A DNA stretch of 64,000 nt from an uncultured Bacteroidota bacterium (GCA_902597545.1 CACJYD010000006.1:1-64000); one strand, 5' to 3'. Shown: positions 46,246-55,728, counted from the first letter of the stretch. Translations and numbers: made by a program. The notes: a model not told the origin generated them from the letters alone.

Positions 46246-46711
46246 TTGACATTTGTGCTGCTGCAGCTGCACAATCATATCCTTTGTTCCCAAACTTACC
46301 TCCACTCCTATCCATAGCTTGATTGTAATTATCATCTGTAAGCAAGCACAGTACAATTGGACAATTCGAATTAATGTTTAAATCTTTAATTCCATCAAAT
46401 ACAGATTGCGAAATATATCTAAAATGTGATGTCTCACCCTTAATGATACTTCCAATTGCAATTATAGCATCATATTTTTTTAATGATTGCATTTTAGAGC
46501 ATCCAAAAATTAGCTCAAAACTGCCAGGCACTTTTAACTTATCAATATCATTAGAATCAAGACCTATTTGATTAAAAAAACTAATTGCTCCACTTAATAA
46601 TCTGTTTATAATTTCTGGATTCCATTCTGAATATACAATTGCAAACCTTTTTTCTGAAGCTAGTTTTAATCTGTTAATATCAACCTCTTTGGGTTTATGC
46701 TGAGTGGACAT
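46238..46711 (-). CDS. ribH: 6,7-dimethyl-8-ribityllumazine synthase
   Basis: Makes the riboflavin precursor lumazine. The 157-aa protein has FAIVYSEWNPEIINRLLSGA, the VPGSFELIFGCSKM loop, IAIGSIIKGETSHFRYISQSV with the catalytic His, and CLLTDDNYNQAMDRSGG. Flavin made here would serve the photolyases and CrtI. It lies downstream of the TPR gene with a 2-base gap and overlaps crtZ at the 3' end. Confidence 0.95.
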   Translation of the reverse strand: MSTQHKPKEVDINRLKLASEKRFAIVYSEWNPEIINRLLSGAISFFNQIGLDSNDIDKLKVPGSFELIFGCSKMQSLKKYDAIIAIGSIIKGETSHFRYISQSVFDGIKDLNINSNCPIVLCLLTDDNYNQAMDRSGGKFGNKGYDCAAAAAQMSII

Positions 46712-46713
46712 AA

Positions 46714-47460
46714 CTATTTAACTTGCTCTAACTTAATATCAATAAGATTAGCCTCGTTTGATTTTGGAAAATCATCCTTAATTTCCTGGTAGTATTTTTT
46801 AGCAGCATTTAACTTTCCTAATTCCTTTGCTAAATCTCCTGCTTTCTGAAGAATTACAGGCTTAATAAAACTGTTTTCAGAATAAGACAGGGCTATTTCA
46901 TAATAATTTAACCCATCATCAAATTGATTAAGCTGTACAAAAGCATCGCCAATGGTTGAATAACTAAGTGATTGCAAAATTTGATCATCTGATGAAAAGT
47001 TTTCTAAAAATTCAATTGCAAGATCATATTTCTTTAAATTATAATAAGCCATTCCTGCGGAGTAATAAGATATATTAGATGCGTCTGTACCTGAATAATT
47101 TTCAATTATGTCAAGAAAACCATATTTACCCTCTGCACCATTAAGTGCCAGATTAAAAAGTGAATCTTTATCCTCGACTGATTTAACAGCTAAATCAAAA
47201 TATTTTTGAGCAGTAAAAATTTCTAAGTTGCTTTCTACGGTTTTTGGTTGAATAATGAATTTATCATATGCATAATATGCTGAAAAAAATACTAAAACAG
47301 AAAGAATCGCGCCAATAATATAATTTTGATATTGATTTACAAATGTTTCAGTTTTTGAAGCACTATCATCAAGAGTATCAAATACCTGTTTAGTAGATTC
47401 AATATTCTTAGCTTTTAAACTGGATTTACTTTTTACTGATTTCTTTTTATATGTTGCCAT
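46714..47460 (-). CDS. TPR-repeat membrane-anchored protein
   Basis: 248 aa from ATG 47460 (MATYKKKSVKSK). A Lys-rich cytoplasmic N terminus, one membrane helix (IIGAILSVLVFFSAYYAY, ~43-60), then TPR-like helices (YYSAGMAYYNLKKYDLAIEFL, YSTIGDAFVQLNQFDDGLNYY, ILQKAGDLAKELGKLNAAKKYY). The topology resembles YfgM-type chaperone-linked proteins. Its place between ribH and recF is common in this group. The function is inferred only. Confidence 0.82.
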   Translation of the reverse strand: MATYKKKSVKSKSSLKAKNIESTKQVFDTLDDSASKTETFVNQYQNYIIGAILSVLVFFSAYYAYDKFIIQPKTVESNLEIFTAQKYFDLAVKSVEDKDSLFNLALNGAEGKYGFLDIIENYSGTDASNISYYSAGMAYYNLKKYDLAIEFLENFSSDDQILQSLSYSTIGDAFVQLNQFDDGLNYYEIALSYSENSFIKPVILQKAGDLAKELGKLNAAKKYYQEIKDDFPKSNEANLIDIKLEQVK

Positions 47461-47470
47461 AATTACCTGG

Positions 47471-47478
47471 CAAAAATA
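47471..47478 (-). promoter_or_regulatory. Candidate -7 box for the TPR/ribH unit
   Basis: On the minus strand TATTTTTG matches TAnnTTTG, 10 bases before the TPR ATG. A TTTG upstream is at 15 bases, shorter than usual. Confidence 0.35.
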
Positions 47479-47549
47479 AAATTTTATACGAATCAAACAT
47501 GATAATTACTTAATTATTTTACATAATTTGCAAGTTTAATAAGCTGTAA

Positions 47550-48638
47550 ATGATATCAACCTATTTGAAGAAAATTTCTATTATTAATTATAAAAATCTA
47601 ATTGATAAAGAATATAATCTTGATCCAAAAATAAATTGTTTTGTGGGTAATAACGGAGTTGGTAAGACTAATATTTTGGACTCAATTTATCACCTAGCAC
47701 TTGGTAAAAGTTACTTCAACCTTAGAAATGATCAGTTAGTAAATAGAAATCAAGATTTCATGGTAATTGATGGCCTATTCGAATTAAATAATAAAAAAGA
47801 AAATATTGTTTGTAGTATTAAAAGGGGTGATAAAAAAGTTTTAAAGAGAAACGGAAAACCATATAAAAAATTTTCAAATCACATAGGATTGATTCCTATT
47901 GTTTTAATATCTCCTTATGATAATGACTTAATTAACGAAGGAAGTAGTGAAAGAAGAAAATTTATTGATTCCATAATATCTCAAAACAGTAAAGAATATC
48001 TAATAAATTTAATAGCTTACTCAAGGGCAGTTCAAAACAGAAATATATTGCTCAAGCAATATAATAAATCAGTTGACTTTGATCTTGATACAATTAAAAT
48101 CTACAATGATCAAATAATTCAACTATCAAAACCAATTTTCATAGCAAGAAAAAAATTCTTTAATGAATTTAAAGAAATAGTTATTGAAAAGTATGCTCAA
48201 ATTTCAGAAAACCAAGAAGAAATTTCAATAGAATACAAAAGTGATTTATTTGAAAATGATATTGAAAATCTAATTGAAAATTCATTTCAAAAAGATGTCA
48301 TTCTACAATATACCTCAACAGGTGTTCATAAAGATGATTTCATCTTTAATTTAGATGGTTCTAGAATTAAAAAATTTGGAAGTCAGGGCCAACAAAAATC
48401 ATTTTTAATTGCTTTAAAATTAGCGCAATTTGAATACCTAAAAAACAAGACTGGAAATTCTCCAATCTTACTTTTAGATGATATTTTTGATAAATTAGAC
48501 TTATTAAGAGTAAAAAAGATAGTTGAAATTGTAAATTCGACTAATTTTGGACAACTATTTTTATCTGATACTGATAGAGATAGAATAGAAAAGGTTTTAT
48601 CAAGTTTGAATCTTTCCTCAAAAATATTTGATGTATGA
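47550..48638 (+). CDS. recF: DNA replication and repair protein RecF
   Basis: Loads RecA at gaps. The 362-aa SMC-like ATPase has FVGNNGVGKTNILDSIYHLALGKSYF (Walker A), LIPIVLISPYDNDLINEGSSERRKFID, the signature KFGSQGQQKSFLIALKLAQ and Walker B PILLLDDIFDKLD. It overlaps the DciA-like gene by 4 bases. No dnaA or dnaN neighbours are present, as is usual in Bacteroidota. Confidence 0.96.
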   Translation: MISTYLKKISIINYKNLIDKEYNLDPKINCFVGNNGVGKTNILDSIYHLALGKSYFNLRNDQLVNRNQDFMVIDGLFELNNKKENIVCSIKRGDKKVLKRNGKPYKKFSNHIGLIPIVLISPYDNDLINEGSSERRKFIDSIISQNSKEYLINLIAYSRAVQNRNILLKQYNKSVDFDLDTIKIYNDQIIQLSKPIFIARKKFFNEFKEIVIEKYAQISENQEEISIEYKSDLFENDIENLIENSFQKDVILQYTSTGVHKDDFIFNLDGSRIKKFGSQGQQKSFLIALKLAQFEYLKNKTGNSPILLLDDIFDKLDLLRVKKIVEIVNSTNFGQLFLSDTDRDRIEKVLSSLNLSSKIFDV

Positions 48639-48928
48639 AAAGAAATTATAAATTAAAACCTATTAAAAATATCATTGAAAATTTTGTAGAACAGAAAAGT
48701 ATCTCTGATGGAATTTTCAATGTTAAGGTTCAAAAAGCGTGGGAAAATGCAGTTGAAAAAAAAATTCTAGATTACACCAAGGAGATTTACGTTAAGGGTG
48801 AAGTTTTATATATAAAAGTTTCAAATCCGATTTTAAAACAGGAAATTTTATATAGCAAACAAAAAGTTATAAATCTAATCAATGAAGAACTTGAAAAAGA
48901 TTTGATTAAAAAAATTGTTTTAAAATAA
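48635..48928 (+). CDS. DUF721/DciA-like protein
   Basis: The 97-aa protein has the DUF721 core: [20 protein letters not shown], then [41 protein letters not shown]. DciA proteins load the replicative helicase in bacteria without DnaC. This assignment is at family level. It overlaps recF by 4 bases at its start and the convergent ndk by 9 bases at its end. dnaB also lies in this window. Confidence 0.85.
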   Translation: MKRNYKLKPIKNIIENFVEQKSISDGIFNVKVQKAWENAVEKKILDYTKEIYVKGEVLYIKVSNPILKQEILYSKQKVINLINEELEKDLIKKIVLK

Positions 48929-49339
48929 TATTTCTCTTCCAGAAAAATGAAATTCAGCTTCAATTTTTGCATTTTCATCACTATCAGAACCATGGACAGA
49001 ATTCTCTCCCTTAGAAATTGCATATTTTGCTCTAATGGTACCTTCATTAGCTGTTGATGGATCAGTATCTCCAATTAAATTTCTAAAATCACTTACCGCA
49101 TTATCTTTTTCTAAAACAGCAGCAACAATTGGGCTTCTGCTCATGTAAGAAGTCAAATCATTAAAAAATGGTCTTTCCGAATGAATAGCATAAAAAGTTT
49201 TGGCCTCGCTAAGACTAAGTTGAGTAAGCTTCAAAGCTTTGATTTTAAAACCCCCATCAGTAATATCCTTTAAGATATCTCCTATCAAACCTCTTTCTAC
49301 TGCATCAGGTTTAATCATCATGAATGTATTTTTTGACAT
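48920..49339 (-). CDS. ndk: Nucleoside diphosphate kinase
   Basis: Balances NTP and dNTP pools. 139 aa from ATG 49339 ([17 protein letters not shown]); the track start lies 10 residues upstream. The NDK landmarks [16 protein letters not shown] and [31 protein letters not shown] (the catalytic His in NSVHGSD) are clear. Its divergent promoter region overlaps the start of the DUF2520 ORF. Confidence 0.97.
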   Translation of the reverse strand: MSKNTFMMIKPDAVERGLIGDILKDITDGGFKIKALKLTQLSLSEAKTFYAIHSERPFFNDLTSYMSRSPIVAAVLEKDNAVSDFRNLIGDTDPSTANEGTIRAKYAISKGENSVHGSDSDENAKIEAEFHFSGREILF

Positions 49340-49351
49340 TATTTTTTTTTG

Positions 49352-49359
49352 CAAACCTA
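49352..49359 (-). promoter_or_regulatory. Candidate ndk -7 box
   Basis: On the minus strand TAGGTTTG matches TAnnTTTG, 12 bases before the ndk ATG. An upstream TTG is 16 bases away. Confidence 0.4.
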
Positions 49360-49407
49360 ACAAAAACATTCAAATCAATTGTTGTAAATTTCGGATTATA
49401 TTTTTTA

Positions 49408-50163
49408 ATGATTAAGGTAACTTTAATTGGTACTGGAAGACTTTCATTCAACTTAATGAATGAAATTTTAAATAATAAAAGATTAAAATTAAATCAGATC
49501 TATGGAAGATCTAAGTTTAGGCCAAAACATATTAGCGATGATGTTGAATATATTAAAGAACTTAAAAAAATTAACAAAAGTGACTTTTATTTAATTGCAG
49601 TTTCTGATAATGAAATTTATAATGTTAGTAATCAATTTGATGCTAAGGATGGTATTGTAGTTCATGTTTCTGGAAATACGAATATTAATGTTCTATCAAA
49701 TCATAAAAACTATGGTGTTTTTTATCCTTTACAAACATTTAGCTATGAGACTAATTTAAATTTTAGAGAAATACCAATAATTATAGAAGCAAATAATAAA
49801 TTTAATCAGAAAAAAATTGAAAAATTCTCGAAAATTTTCTCTAAGAAAGTTTGTAAAATGTCATCTGACAAAAGAGCAATTTGTCACCTATCAGCCACTG
49901 TAGCTAATAACTTTACAAATCATTTAGTTTTCAAGGCTGAACAAATTTTAGAGAAAAACGGAATTGATAAAAAAATACTTCAACCTCTAATCAAAGAAAC
50001 TTTTAATAAGTTAGATAGAATGACAACATCTGAAGCACAAACTGGTCCAGCTTTAAGAAACGATAATTTAACTATTGAGAGTCATTTAAGACAATTAAAT
50101 GAAAGTGATTTTTTAAATTTATATAAAGAAATAACTAAAAGTATTAGATCTAATGAATTATAA
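49408..50163 (+). CDS. Rossmann-fold and DUF2520 protein
   Basis: 251 aa from ATG 49408 (MIKVTLIGTGRLSFNL); the 28 extra residues in the track overlap the ndk promoter. It has a nucleotide-binding VTLIGTGRL and a ProC-like C-terminal helical domain (DUF2520) with HLSATVANNFTNHLVFKAEQIL. The family is a set of predicted NAD(P) oxidoreductases of unknown substrate. The gene overlaps the kdsC-like gene by 11 bases. Confidence 0.85.
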   Translation: MIKVTLIGTGRLSFNLMNEILNNKRLKLNQIYGRSKFRPKHISDDVEYIKELKKINKSDFYLIAVSDNEIYNVSNQFDAKDGIVVHVSGNTNINVLSNHKNYGVFYPLQTFSYETNLNFREIPIIIEANNKFNQKKIEKFSKIFSKKVCKMSSDKRAICHLSATVANNFTNHLVFKAEQILEKNGIDKKILQPLIKETFNKLDRMTTSEAQTGPALRNDNLTIESHLRQLNESDFLNLYKEITKSIRSNEL

Positions 50164-50656
50164 GGAAAAACTTAAAAAAATTAAAAACTTTGTATTTGAT
50201 GTGGATGGAGTATTCACGGATGGATCAATTGTCGTGGATTCAAATGGAAATGAATTAAGAATTTTTAGCACAAGAGATGGTATTGCAGTTAAACTAGCAT
50301 CTGACAAGGGATATAATATTTGTGTTATAAGTGGTGGTAATAATGAGGGAGTTAGAAAAAGATTAAATAGATTGGGAGTTAAAAGTGTATTTTTAGGTGT
50401 TGATGATAAGATTAAAGTCTTTAAGGATTATCTAAAAGAAAATAACATTGAATTGGAAGAAACATCATTTATGGGAGATGACTTACCTGATATTAAAATT
50501 CTTGAACTAGTAGGATTATCTTGTTGCCCAAATGATGCAGCTCCTGAGGTTCGAAAAATCGTCGATTATATTTCAGATAAAAAGGGAGGTAATGGTTGTG
50601 TTAGAGACATAATTGAACAAGTTCTCACAGTTCATGGTGATTGGAGTATGAAATAA
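50153..50656 (+). CDS. kdsC: KdsC-type 3-deoxy-manno-octulosonate 8-phosphate phosphatase
   Basis: Dephosphorylates KDO-8-phosphate for LPS core synthesis. The 167-aa HAD protein has NFVFDVDGVFTDGSIVV, VISGGNNEGVRKRL, SFMGDDLPDI and a short C-terminal cap. This is the typical KdsC layout without the large cap of sugar phosphatases. It overlaps the DUF2520 gene by 11 bases. A related HAD nucleotidase cannot be fully excluded, but the FDVDGVFTDG motif is diagnostic. Confidence 0.9.
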   Translation: MNYKEKLKKIKNFVFDVDGVFTDGSIVVDSNGNELRIFSTRDGIAVKLASDKGYNICVISGGNNEGVRKRLNRLGVKSVFLGVDDKIKVFKDYLKENNIELEETSFMGDDLPDIKILELVGLSCCPNDAAPEVRKIVDYISDKKGGNGCVRDIIEQVLTVHGDWSMK

Positions 50657-50746
50657 TTAGTGATTATGAATTGGGAAAAAGAATACACTATCGTACTATT
50701 ATTAAATTTGATGTATATCTTTTTTTTCTTGATTATTATGTAAACT

Positions 50747-52399
50747 ATGCATCAAGACGATTGGATAATATTAATCTTTACAATTCTATTTATTGTAGTA
50801 TATGGTTCTTACAAGACAAGAAAAAATAAAAATATTCAGTCATTTCTAAAAGGCGATAACTCATCAAATTGGTTTACAATTGGGATTTCTGTTATGGCAA
50901 CGCAAGCAAGTGCTATAACTTTTTTATCTACACCAGGTCAAGGATATTATGATGGGATGGGATTTTTACAATTCTATTTAGGTCTTCCTCTTGCCATGAT
51001 TATAATATGTATATTTTTTGTTCCATTATATCACAAACTCAAAATTTATACTGCATATGAGTTTCTAGAAAATAGATTTGATAGAAAAACAAGAACATTA
51101 GGAGCAATTTTATTTCTAGTACAAAGAGGCCTTGCAGCAGGCATCACGATTTTTGCTCCCTCTATTATTCTTTCAACTGTTTTAGGAATTGATATTAAAA
51201 TTTTAAATTTTTTAGTTGGATTTTTAGTAATAGTTTATACTGTTTCAGGGGGTACTAAGGCCGTAAATATTACGCAAAAACAACAGATGTTTGTGATATT
51301 TTTAGGGTTGTTTTTTGTTTTCTTTTTTTTGATAGATAAATACCCCGAAAATTTAACTATATCAAAATTTTTGGATTATTCTCGCTCAAGTGAAAAATTT
51401 AAAATACTTGATTTTTCATTGGATCTAAATAATAGATATACATTTTGGAGTGGTATAACAGGTGGTCTATTTTTGGCTTTGTCATACTTTGGTACAGATC
51501 AAAGTCAAGTTCAAAGATATATTTCTGGCAAGTCAGTCAAAGAAATTAGACTTGGCTTAATTTTTAACGGTATTTTTAAAATACCAATGCAATTTTTCAT
51601 ATTGTTGCTTGGTGTTATGGTATTTGTATTCTTTGAATTTAATACATCACCAGTTAATTTCAACCCTCAAGTCATATCCCACCTCGAAGAGAAGCATACT
51701 AATGAATTTAATGTAATATCAAAGCAGTATGATGAAATAAACTCTGAAAAAAGAAAACTTCAAGAAAATTTTTTACTAAGTGAGATGGATTTCCCAAGTG
51801 AACTAAATTCACTACAAACAAAAGAAAAAGAAATTAGAAATGATGTAAAAGAATTGGTTTCGAGCACTGAAAATACAATTGAAGAAAATGATAAGGACTA
51901 CGTATTTCTTCATTTTATATTAAATTATTTACCAAAAGGATTAATTGGATTATTAATAGCTGTAATAATATGTGCTGCAATGTCATCAACTGCATCAGAA
52001 CTAAATGCATTGGCTGCCACAACAACCATTGATCTTTATAAGAGAAATCATAATCACAAAAAGACTGAAAAACACTATTTAGTTGCAACTAAATTATTTA
52101 CTGTGATGTGGGGTATTATTGCGATAATTTTTGCAAGTTTTGGAACATTATTCGAAAACTTGATACAACTTGTAAATATTATAGGTTCTATTTTTTATGG
52201 AACTATATTAGGAATATTTTTGGTTGCTTTTTTCCTAAAAAAAGTAAAATCTAATTCAGTTTTTTGGTCTGCATGTTTATCACAGTTTTTAATATTTGTG
52301 ATATTTTTCTCCACTGATATTAGTTTTTTATGGCTAAATGTTATAGGCGCATTTTTAACAGTTATATTTTCTGCTCTGACAGAAAAAGTTAATAGTTAA
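50747..52399 (+). CDS. Sodium:solute symporter (SSS family)
   Basis: The 550-aa protein has about 13 membrane helices. The family start ISVMATQASAITFLSTPGQGYYDGMGFLQFY, the sodium-site region VSGGTKAVNITQKQQM, and LSYFGTDQSQVQRYISGKS are present. Between helices near residues 310-380 lies a charged coiled-coil-like insert (NEFNVISKQYDEINSEKRKL…). It imports a solute with Na+; the substrate is unknown. A 90-base gap precedes it. Confidence 0.9.
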   Translation: MHQDDWIILIFTILFIVVYGSYKTRKNKNIQSFLKGDNSSNWFTIGISVMATQASAITFLSTPGQGYYDGMGFLQFYLGLPLAMIIICIFFVPLYHKLKIYTAYEFLENRFDRKTRTLGAILFLVQRGLAAGITIFAPSIILSTVLGIDIKILNFLVGFLVIVYTVSGGTKAVNITQKQQMFVIFLGLFFVFFFLIDKYPENLTISKFLDYSRSSEKFKILDFSLDLNNRYTFWSGITGGLFLALSYFGTDQSQVQRYISGKSVKEIRLGLIFNGIFKIPMQFFILLLGVMVFVFFEFNTSPVNFNPQVISHLEEKHTNEFNVISKQYDEINSEKRKLQENFLLSEMDFPSELNSLQTKEKEIRNDVKELVSSTENTIEENDKDYVFLHFILNYLPKGLIGLLIAVIICAAMSSTASELNALAATTTIDLYKRNHNHKKTEKHYLVATKLFTVMWGIIAIIFASFGTLFENLIQLVNIIGSIFYGTILGIFLVAFFLKKVKSNSVFWSACLSQFLIFVIFFSTDISFLWLNVIGAFLTVIFSALTEKVNS

Positions 52400-53241
52400 T
52401 TATGAAGTCTATCATAAACAATTTTTAAAGTATTCATTGCATCAGGAGAATTTGCCTTTTTGGCAATTTCATACCCTTGTTTGGCATATTTTTTTGCTTT
52501 TTTCATTTTACCTGCCTTTTCATAAATTATAGCTTTATATCTAAGTTGCCAATATTTTAAATCTTTTGAGTCTGGTAATGCAATATCAATCCATTTTAGA
52601 GCTTTATTAATATCAAGATCTTCTTCATAGAAATAAATTGCAGCTTTTTGGTAATCCGCCTTGGAAGGATTTCCTGACATAACTGAATTAATGTTTGCTA
52701 TCATTTTTTCCTTGGTTAAAGCATCAATAATAAATACTGCTGCCTTGTTGTCCCATAATAAATTTAAACTAGCACCTGCATTTGAAATATCGCCTAAAGA
52801 AAGAGTGAAAGTTTCAACTGCAAATGGCAAATCATAGAAATCAGTACTAACTCTTGCCTTTATTAGAGATTCATCAAAGCTTTTTAAAGATCCCCATGCA
52901 CTAGTTTTTTCATAAATGACAAGGTCAATTTTAGACTCACCTGGAACAGAATAAACATGATATTCACCTTTCTCTACCAATTGACCATTAATTTTAACGT
53001 CATCAGAGAAAGAGATCGTAGTAGCTTGATTTGCTCCTGTTCTCCAAATTTGTTTATAGGGAATTAAATTACCAAATATTGTCCTACCCTTTTTGGACGG
53101 CCTGGAATAATCCAATTTAATATCAACTAATCCAACTTTTTGAGAGATTTTTGCTCGTGGACTAGCTACTGGAGATTGCAACTGGGAGTAAGTAAACTGA
53201 AATAGTAGTAAAGTAAAAAATAAAGAGATGAATTTTTTCAT
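52396..53241 (-). CDS. DUF2911 domain secreted protein with TPR-like tail
   Basis: 281 aa with a signal peptide (MKKFISLFFTLLLFQFTYSQ). The DUF2911 core is ASPRAKISQKVGLVDIKLDYSRPSKKGRTIFG, then PYKQIWRTGANQATTISFSDDVKINGQ and FDLVIYEK-like IDLVIYEKTSAWG. The C-terminal ~90 residues are helical, with TPR-like spacing (KALKWIDIALPDSKDLKYWQLRYKAIIYEKAG). The function is unknown. It converges on the symporter with a 4-base overlap. Confidence 0.88.
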   Translation of the reverse strand: MKKFISLFFTLLLFQFTYSQLQSPVASPRAKISQKVGLVDIKLDYSRPSKKGRTIFGNLIPYKQIWRTGANQATTISFSDDVKINGQLVEKGEYHVYSVPGESKIDLVIYEKTSAWGSLKSFDESLIKARVSTDFYDLPFAVETFTLSLGDISNAGASLNLLWDNKAAVFIIDALTKEKMIANINSVMSGNPSKADYQKAAIYFYEEDLDINKALKWIDIALPDSKDLKYWQLRYKAIIYEKAGKMKKAKKYAKQGYEIAKKANSPDAMNTLKIVYDRLHN

Positions 53242-53276
53242 GTTTTTTGATATTAAGATTTATTTTTACAAAGATT

Positions 53277-53741
53277 ATGAAAATTTTTAAAATACACACT
53301 AAGCAAAAATTACCTATCTCAGTAGATGAAGCCTGGGATTTTTTATCTAACCCTAAAAATCTAAAAACCATTACTCCTAATGAGATGAATTTTAAAATTA
53401 TTGATTGTGATTTTAAAAAAGTTTATCCAGGTCAAATCATAGTTTACATTGTAACTCCAATACTAAATATTCCGCTTAAGTGGGTGACTGAAATAACACA
53501 TGTAGTTGATAAAAAATATTTTGTAGATGAGCAAAGGTTTGGTCCCTATGCTTTATGGCATCACAAACATTTTATTAAAGAAATAGATGGTGGAATTGAA
53601 ATGGAGGATGTTATCCATTATAAAATCCCATTTGGTCCTCTTGGTGTTCTTGCAAATTACCTTTTTGTTCAAAAAAAACTTGGCTCGATATTTGTCTATA
53701 GAAGAAAAAAGTTAATTGAACTATTTGGTGATTTAAAATGA
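53277..53741 (+). CDS. SRPBCC-family ligand-binding-like protein
   Basis: 154 aa from ATG 53277 (MKIFKIHTKQKLPIS). The START/SRPBCC helix-grip fold is suggested by ISVDEAWDFLSNPKNLKTITPNEM, then GQIIVYIVTPILNIPLKWVTEITHVV and FGPYALWHHKHFIKEIDGGIEMEDVIHYKIP. Similar proteins occur next to photolyases in light-responsive loci. It overlaps the SDR gene by 4 bases and begins the light operon. Confidence 0.82.
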   Translation: MKIFKIHTKQKLPISVDEAWDFLSNPKNLKTITPNEMNFKIIDCDFKKVYPGQIIVYIVTPILNIPLKWVTEITHVVDKKYFVDEQRFGPYALWHHKHFIKEIDGGIEMEDVIHYKIPFGPLGVLANYLFVQKKLGSIFVYRRKKLIELFGDLK

Positions 53742-54433
53742 AAAATATACTATTAATTGGAGGATCATATGGAATAGGATCTTCACTATCAAAAATTCTC
53801 GCTGATAATAATAATGTAATTGTAGCATCCAGAACTGAGCCTGAGTTTAAACACAATAATGTTAAGTATGTAAAGTTTGATGCAAAAACTGATTTACTTA
53901 ATGTAAATGAACTACCCACAACAATTGATGGTTTTGTTTATCTCCCTGGTAGTATTAATTTGAGACCTTTCAAAGGATTAAGTTTAGAGTCTTTTCAAGA
54001 AGATTTAGACATAAATGTATTGTCTCTTATAAAAGTATTAAAAACAATTTTACCAAATTTGTCAAATTCGATCAATGCCAGTATGGTTTTTCTAAGTACT
54101 GTTGCAGTTTCAAAAGGGATGCCCTTTCATTCAAGTGTAGCCTTATCCAAAGGGGCGATTGAAGGGTTAGCTAAATCTTTAGCAGCAGAATTTGCACCAA
54201 AAATAAGAGTTAATGTAATTGCTCCATCAATTGTTGATACTCCCCTAGCAAATAGATTTTTAAATAATGAAGTCAAAGTTCAAAAGTCATCAGAAAAACA
54301 CCCTCTAAACAGAATTGGAAATAAAGATGATATTTCTGAAATGATCAATTTCCTCCTGTCTGATAAGTCAACATGGATAACTGGTCAAATTATCTCCGTT
54401 GATGGTGGACTTTCAACCATAATTAAAAACTAA
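53738..54433 (+). CDS. SDR-family protein lacking the catalytic Tyr
   Basis: 231 aa, Rossmann fold with the nucleotide motif LIGGSYGIGSSL. A catalytic-like Ser lies in VFLSTVAVSKG (~120). At the YxxxK position the sequence is VALSK (residues ~134-138), so the catalytic Tyr is Val while Lys remains. The C-terminal INVIAPSIVDTPLA and ITGQIISVDGG are normal. A non-canonical or non-catalytic role is likely. It sits between SRPBCC and photolyase genes with overlaps. Confidence 0.87.
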   Translation: MKNILLIGGSYGIGSSLSKILADNNNVIVASRTEPEFKHNNVKYVKFDAKTDLLNVNELPTTIDGFVYLPGSINLRPFKGLSLESFQEDLDINVLSLIKVLKTILPNLSNSINASMVFLSTVAVSKGMPFHSSVALSKGAIEGLAKSLAAEFAPKIRVNVIAPSIVDTPLANRFLNNEVKVQKSSEKHPLNRIGNKDDISEMINFLLSDKSTWITGQIISVDGGLSTIIKN

Positions 54434-54439
54434 TAAATA

Positions 54440-55726
54440 GTGATTATTTTTTGGTTTAGAAGAGATTTAAGATTAAATGATAATCATGGACTTTATAAAG
54501 CTTTAAAGCATGGTAATACAGTACTACCAATCTTTATTTATGATACAAATATTACTAACAAGTTAGAGGAAAATGATCATAGATTGAAATTCATTTCCGA
54601 TGCAATTACAGCTATGAATTCTAAACTTCATTCAACGAATAATAAAATTTTTACTTTTAAAGGGAAACCATCCGAAGTTCTAAGTCGGCTAATAAAGAAA
54701 TATAAGATTAAAGCCGTATTTTTTAATAAAGATTATGAACCGTATGCTAGAGAGAGAGATCAAGATATTATTAAAATGTGTAATGAAAAAGATGTTTCAT
54801 GTCACTCATTTAAAGATCATGTGGTTTTCGAAGAAGATGAAATTGTCAAAAATGATGGAACTCCCTATGTTGTTTACACACCTTACTCAAAAAAATGGTT
54901 AGAAAAATTTAAAGAATCCAAACTTGAAAGTTATAGTTCCGAAAATCATTTACATAATCTTGTTAAAGCTAATAATATAGAACACGCTGATTTTAATAAA
55001 ACTTTTGACAATGAAGTAATATATCCAAAAAATTATGTGTTAAACAATAATATTATTGACAAATATGAAGACACAAGGAATTTTCCAGCACTAGACAGTA
55101 CATCAAGAGTTGGTGTACATTTAAGATTTGGCACATTAAGTCTAAGAAACATTGTTAATAAATCGTCAAACAGCTTTAATAATACATATTTAAAAGAGCT
55201 TATTTGGAGAGAGTTTTTTATTCAAATATTGTGGCATTATCCTCATACAATAAATACTTCGTTTAAAGAAAAATATGAACGGATAAAATGGAGAACAAAC
55301 ATGAATGATTTCAAATTGTGGTGTGATGGAAAAACAGGATACCCAATAGTTGACGCTGGCATGAATGAGCTGAATAAAACTGGATTCATGCACAACAGAC
55401 TGAGGATGATTGTAGGTAGTTTTTTATGTAAACATCTTCTAATTGATTGGAGATTGGGAGAAAAATATTTTGCTGACAAGCTATTTGATTATGAACAAGC
55501 AAGTAATGTTGGAAACTGGCAATGGGTTGCTGGCTGTGGAGTTGATGCAGCTCCATATTTTAGAATTTTTAATCCTGAATCTCAACAAATCAAGTTTGAT
55601 AAGCAGAAAGAATACATAAAAAAATGGATACCTGAATTTGATGAAAGCAATTATATAGAAAAAATAGTTGATCATAAATTTGCTAGGGAAAGATGTCTAA
55701 AAACTTATAAAGAAGCTCTTAATTAA
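54440..55726 (+). CDS. Deoxyribodipyrimidine photolyase (class I CPD)
   Basis: Repairs UV-induced pyrimidine dimers using FAD and blue light. The 428-aa protein starts at GTG 54440. It has the antenna domain FWFRRDLRLNDNHGLYKAL and an FAD domain with SSRVGVHLRFGTLSLRN, LIWREFFIQILWHYPH, KTGYPIVDAGMNELNKTGFMHNRLRM and VAGCGVDAAPYFRIFNP. All catalytic landmarks are intact. It follows the SDR gene by 6 bases and precedes the CryB gene by 2. Confidence 0.95.
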   Translation: MIIFWFRRDLRLNDNHGLYKALKHGNTVLPIFIYDTNITNKLEENDHRLKFISDAITAMNSKLHSTNNKIFTFKGKPSEVLSRLIKKYKIKAVFFNKDYEPYARERDQDIIKMCNEKDVSCHSFKDHVVFEEDEIVKNDGTPYVVYTPYSKKWLEKFKESKLESYSSENHLHNLVKANNIEHADFNKTFDNEVIYPKNYVLNNNIIDKYEDTRNFPALDSTSRVGVHLRFGTLSLRNIVNKSSNSFNNTYLKELIWREFFIQILWHYPHTINTSFKEKYERIKWRTNMNDFKLWCDGKTGYPIVDAGMNELNKTGFMHNRLRMIVGSFLCKHLLIDWRLGEKYFADKLFDYEQASNVGNWQWVAGCGVDAAPYFRIFNPESQQIKFDKQKEYIKKWIPEFDESNYIEKIVDHKFARERCLKTYKEALN

Positions 55727-55728
55727 AA

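Noticed and set aside
48787-49074. 95-aa minus-strand ORF across the DciA-like gene and ndk
   Set aside because: It is a shadow of the two recognised genes and has no family features.
50641-50829. 62-aa ORF between kdsC and the symporter
   Set aside because: It overlaps the recognised symporter start in another frame and resembles no protein; the 90-base gap holds no other clear gene.
53738-54433. Treating the SDR gene as a pseudogene because Tyr is missing
   Set aside because: The frame is complete, overlaps its neighbours neatly and keeps other fold motifs, so it is more likely a functional non-canonical member.
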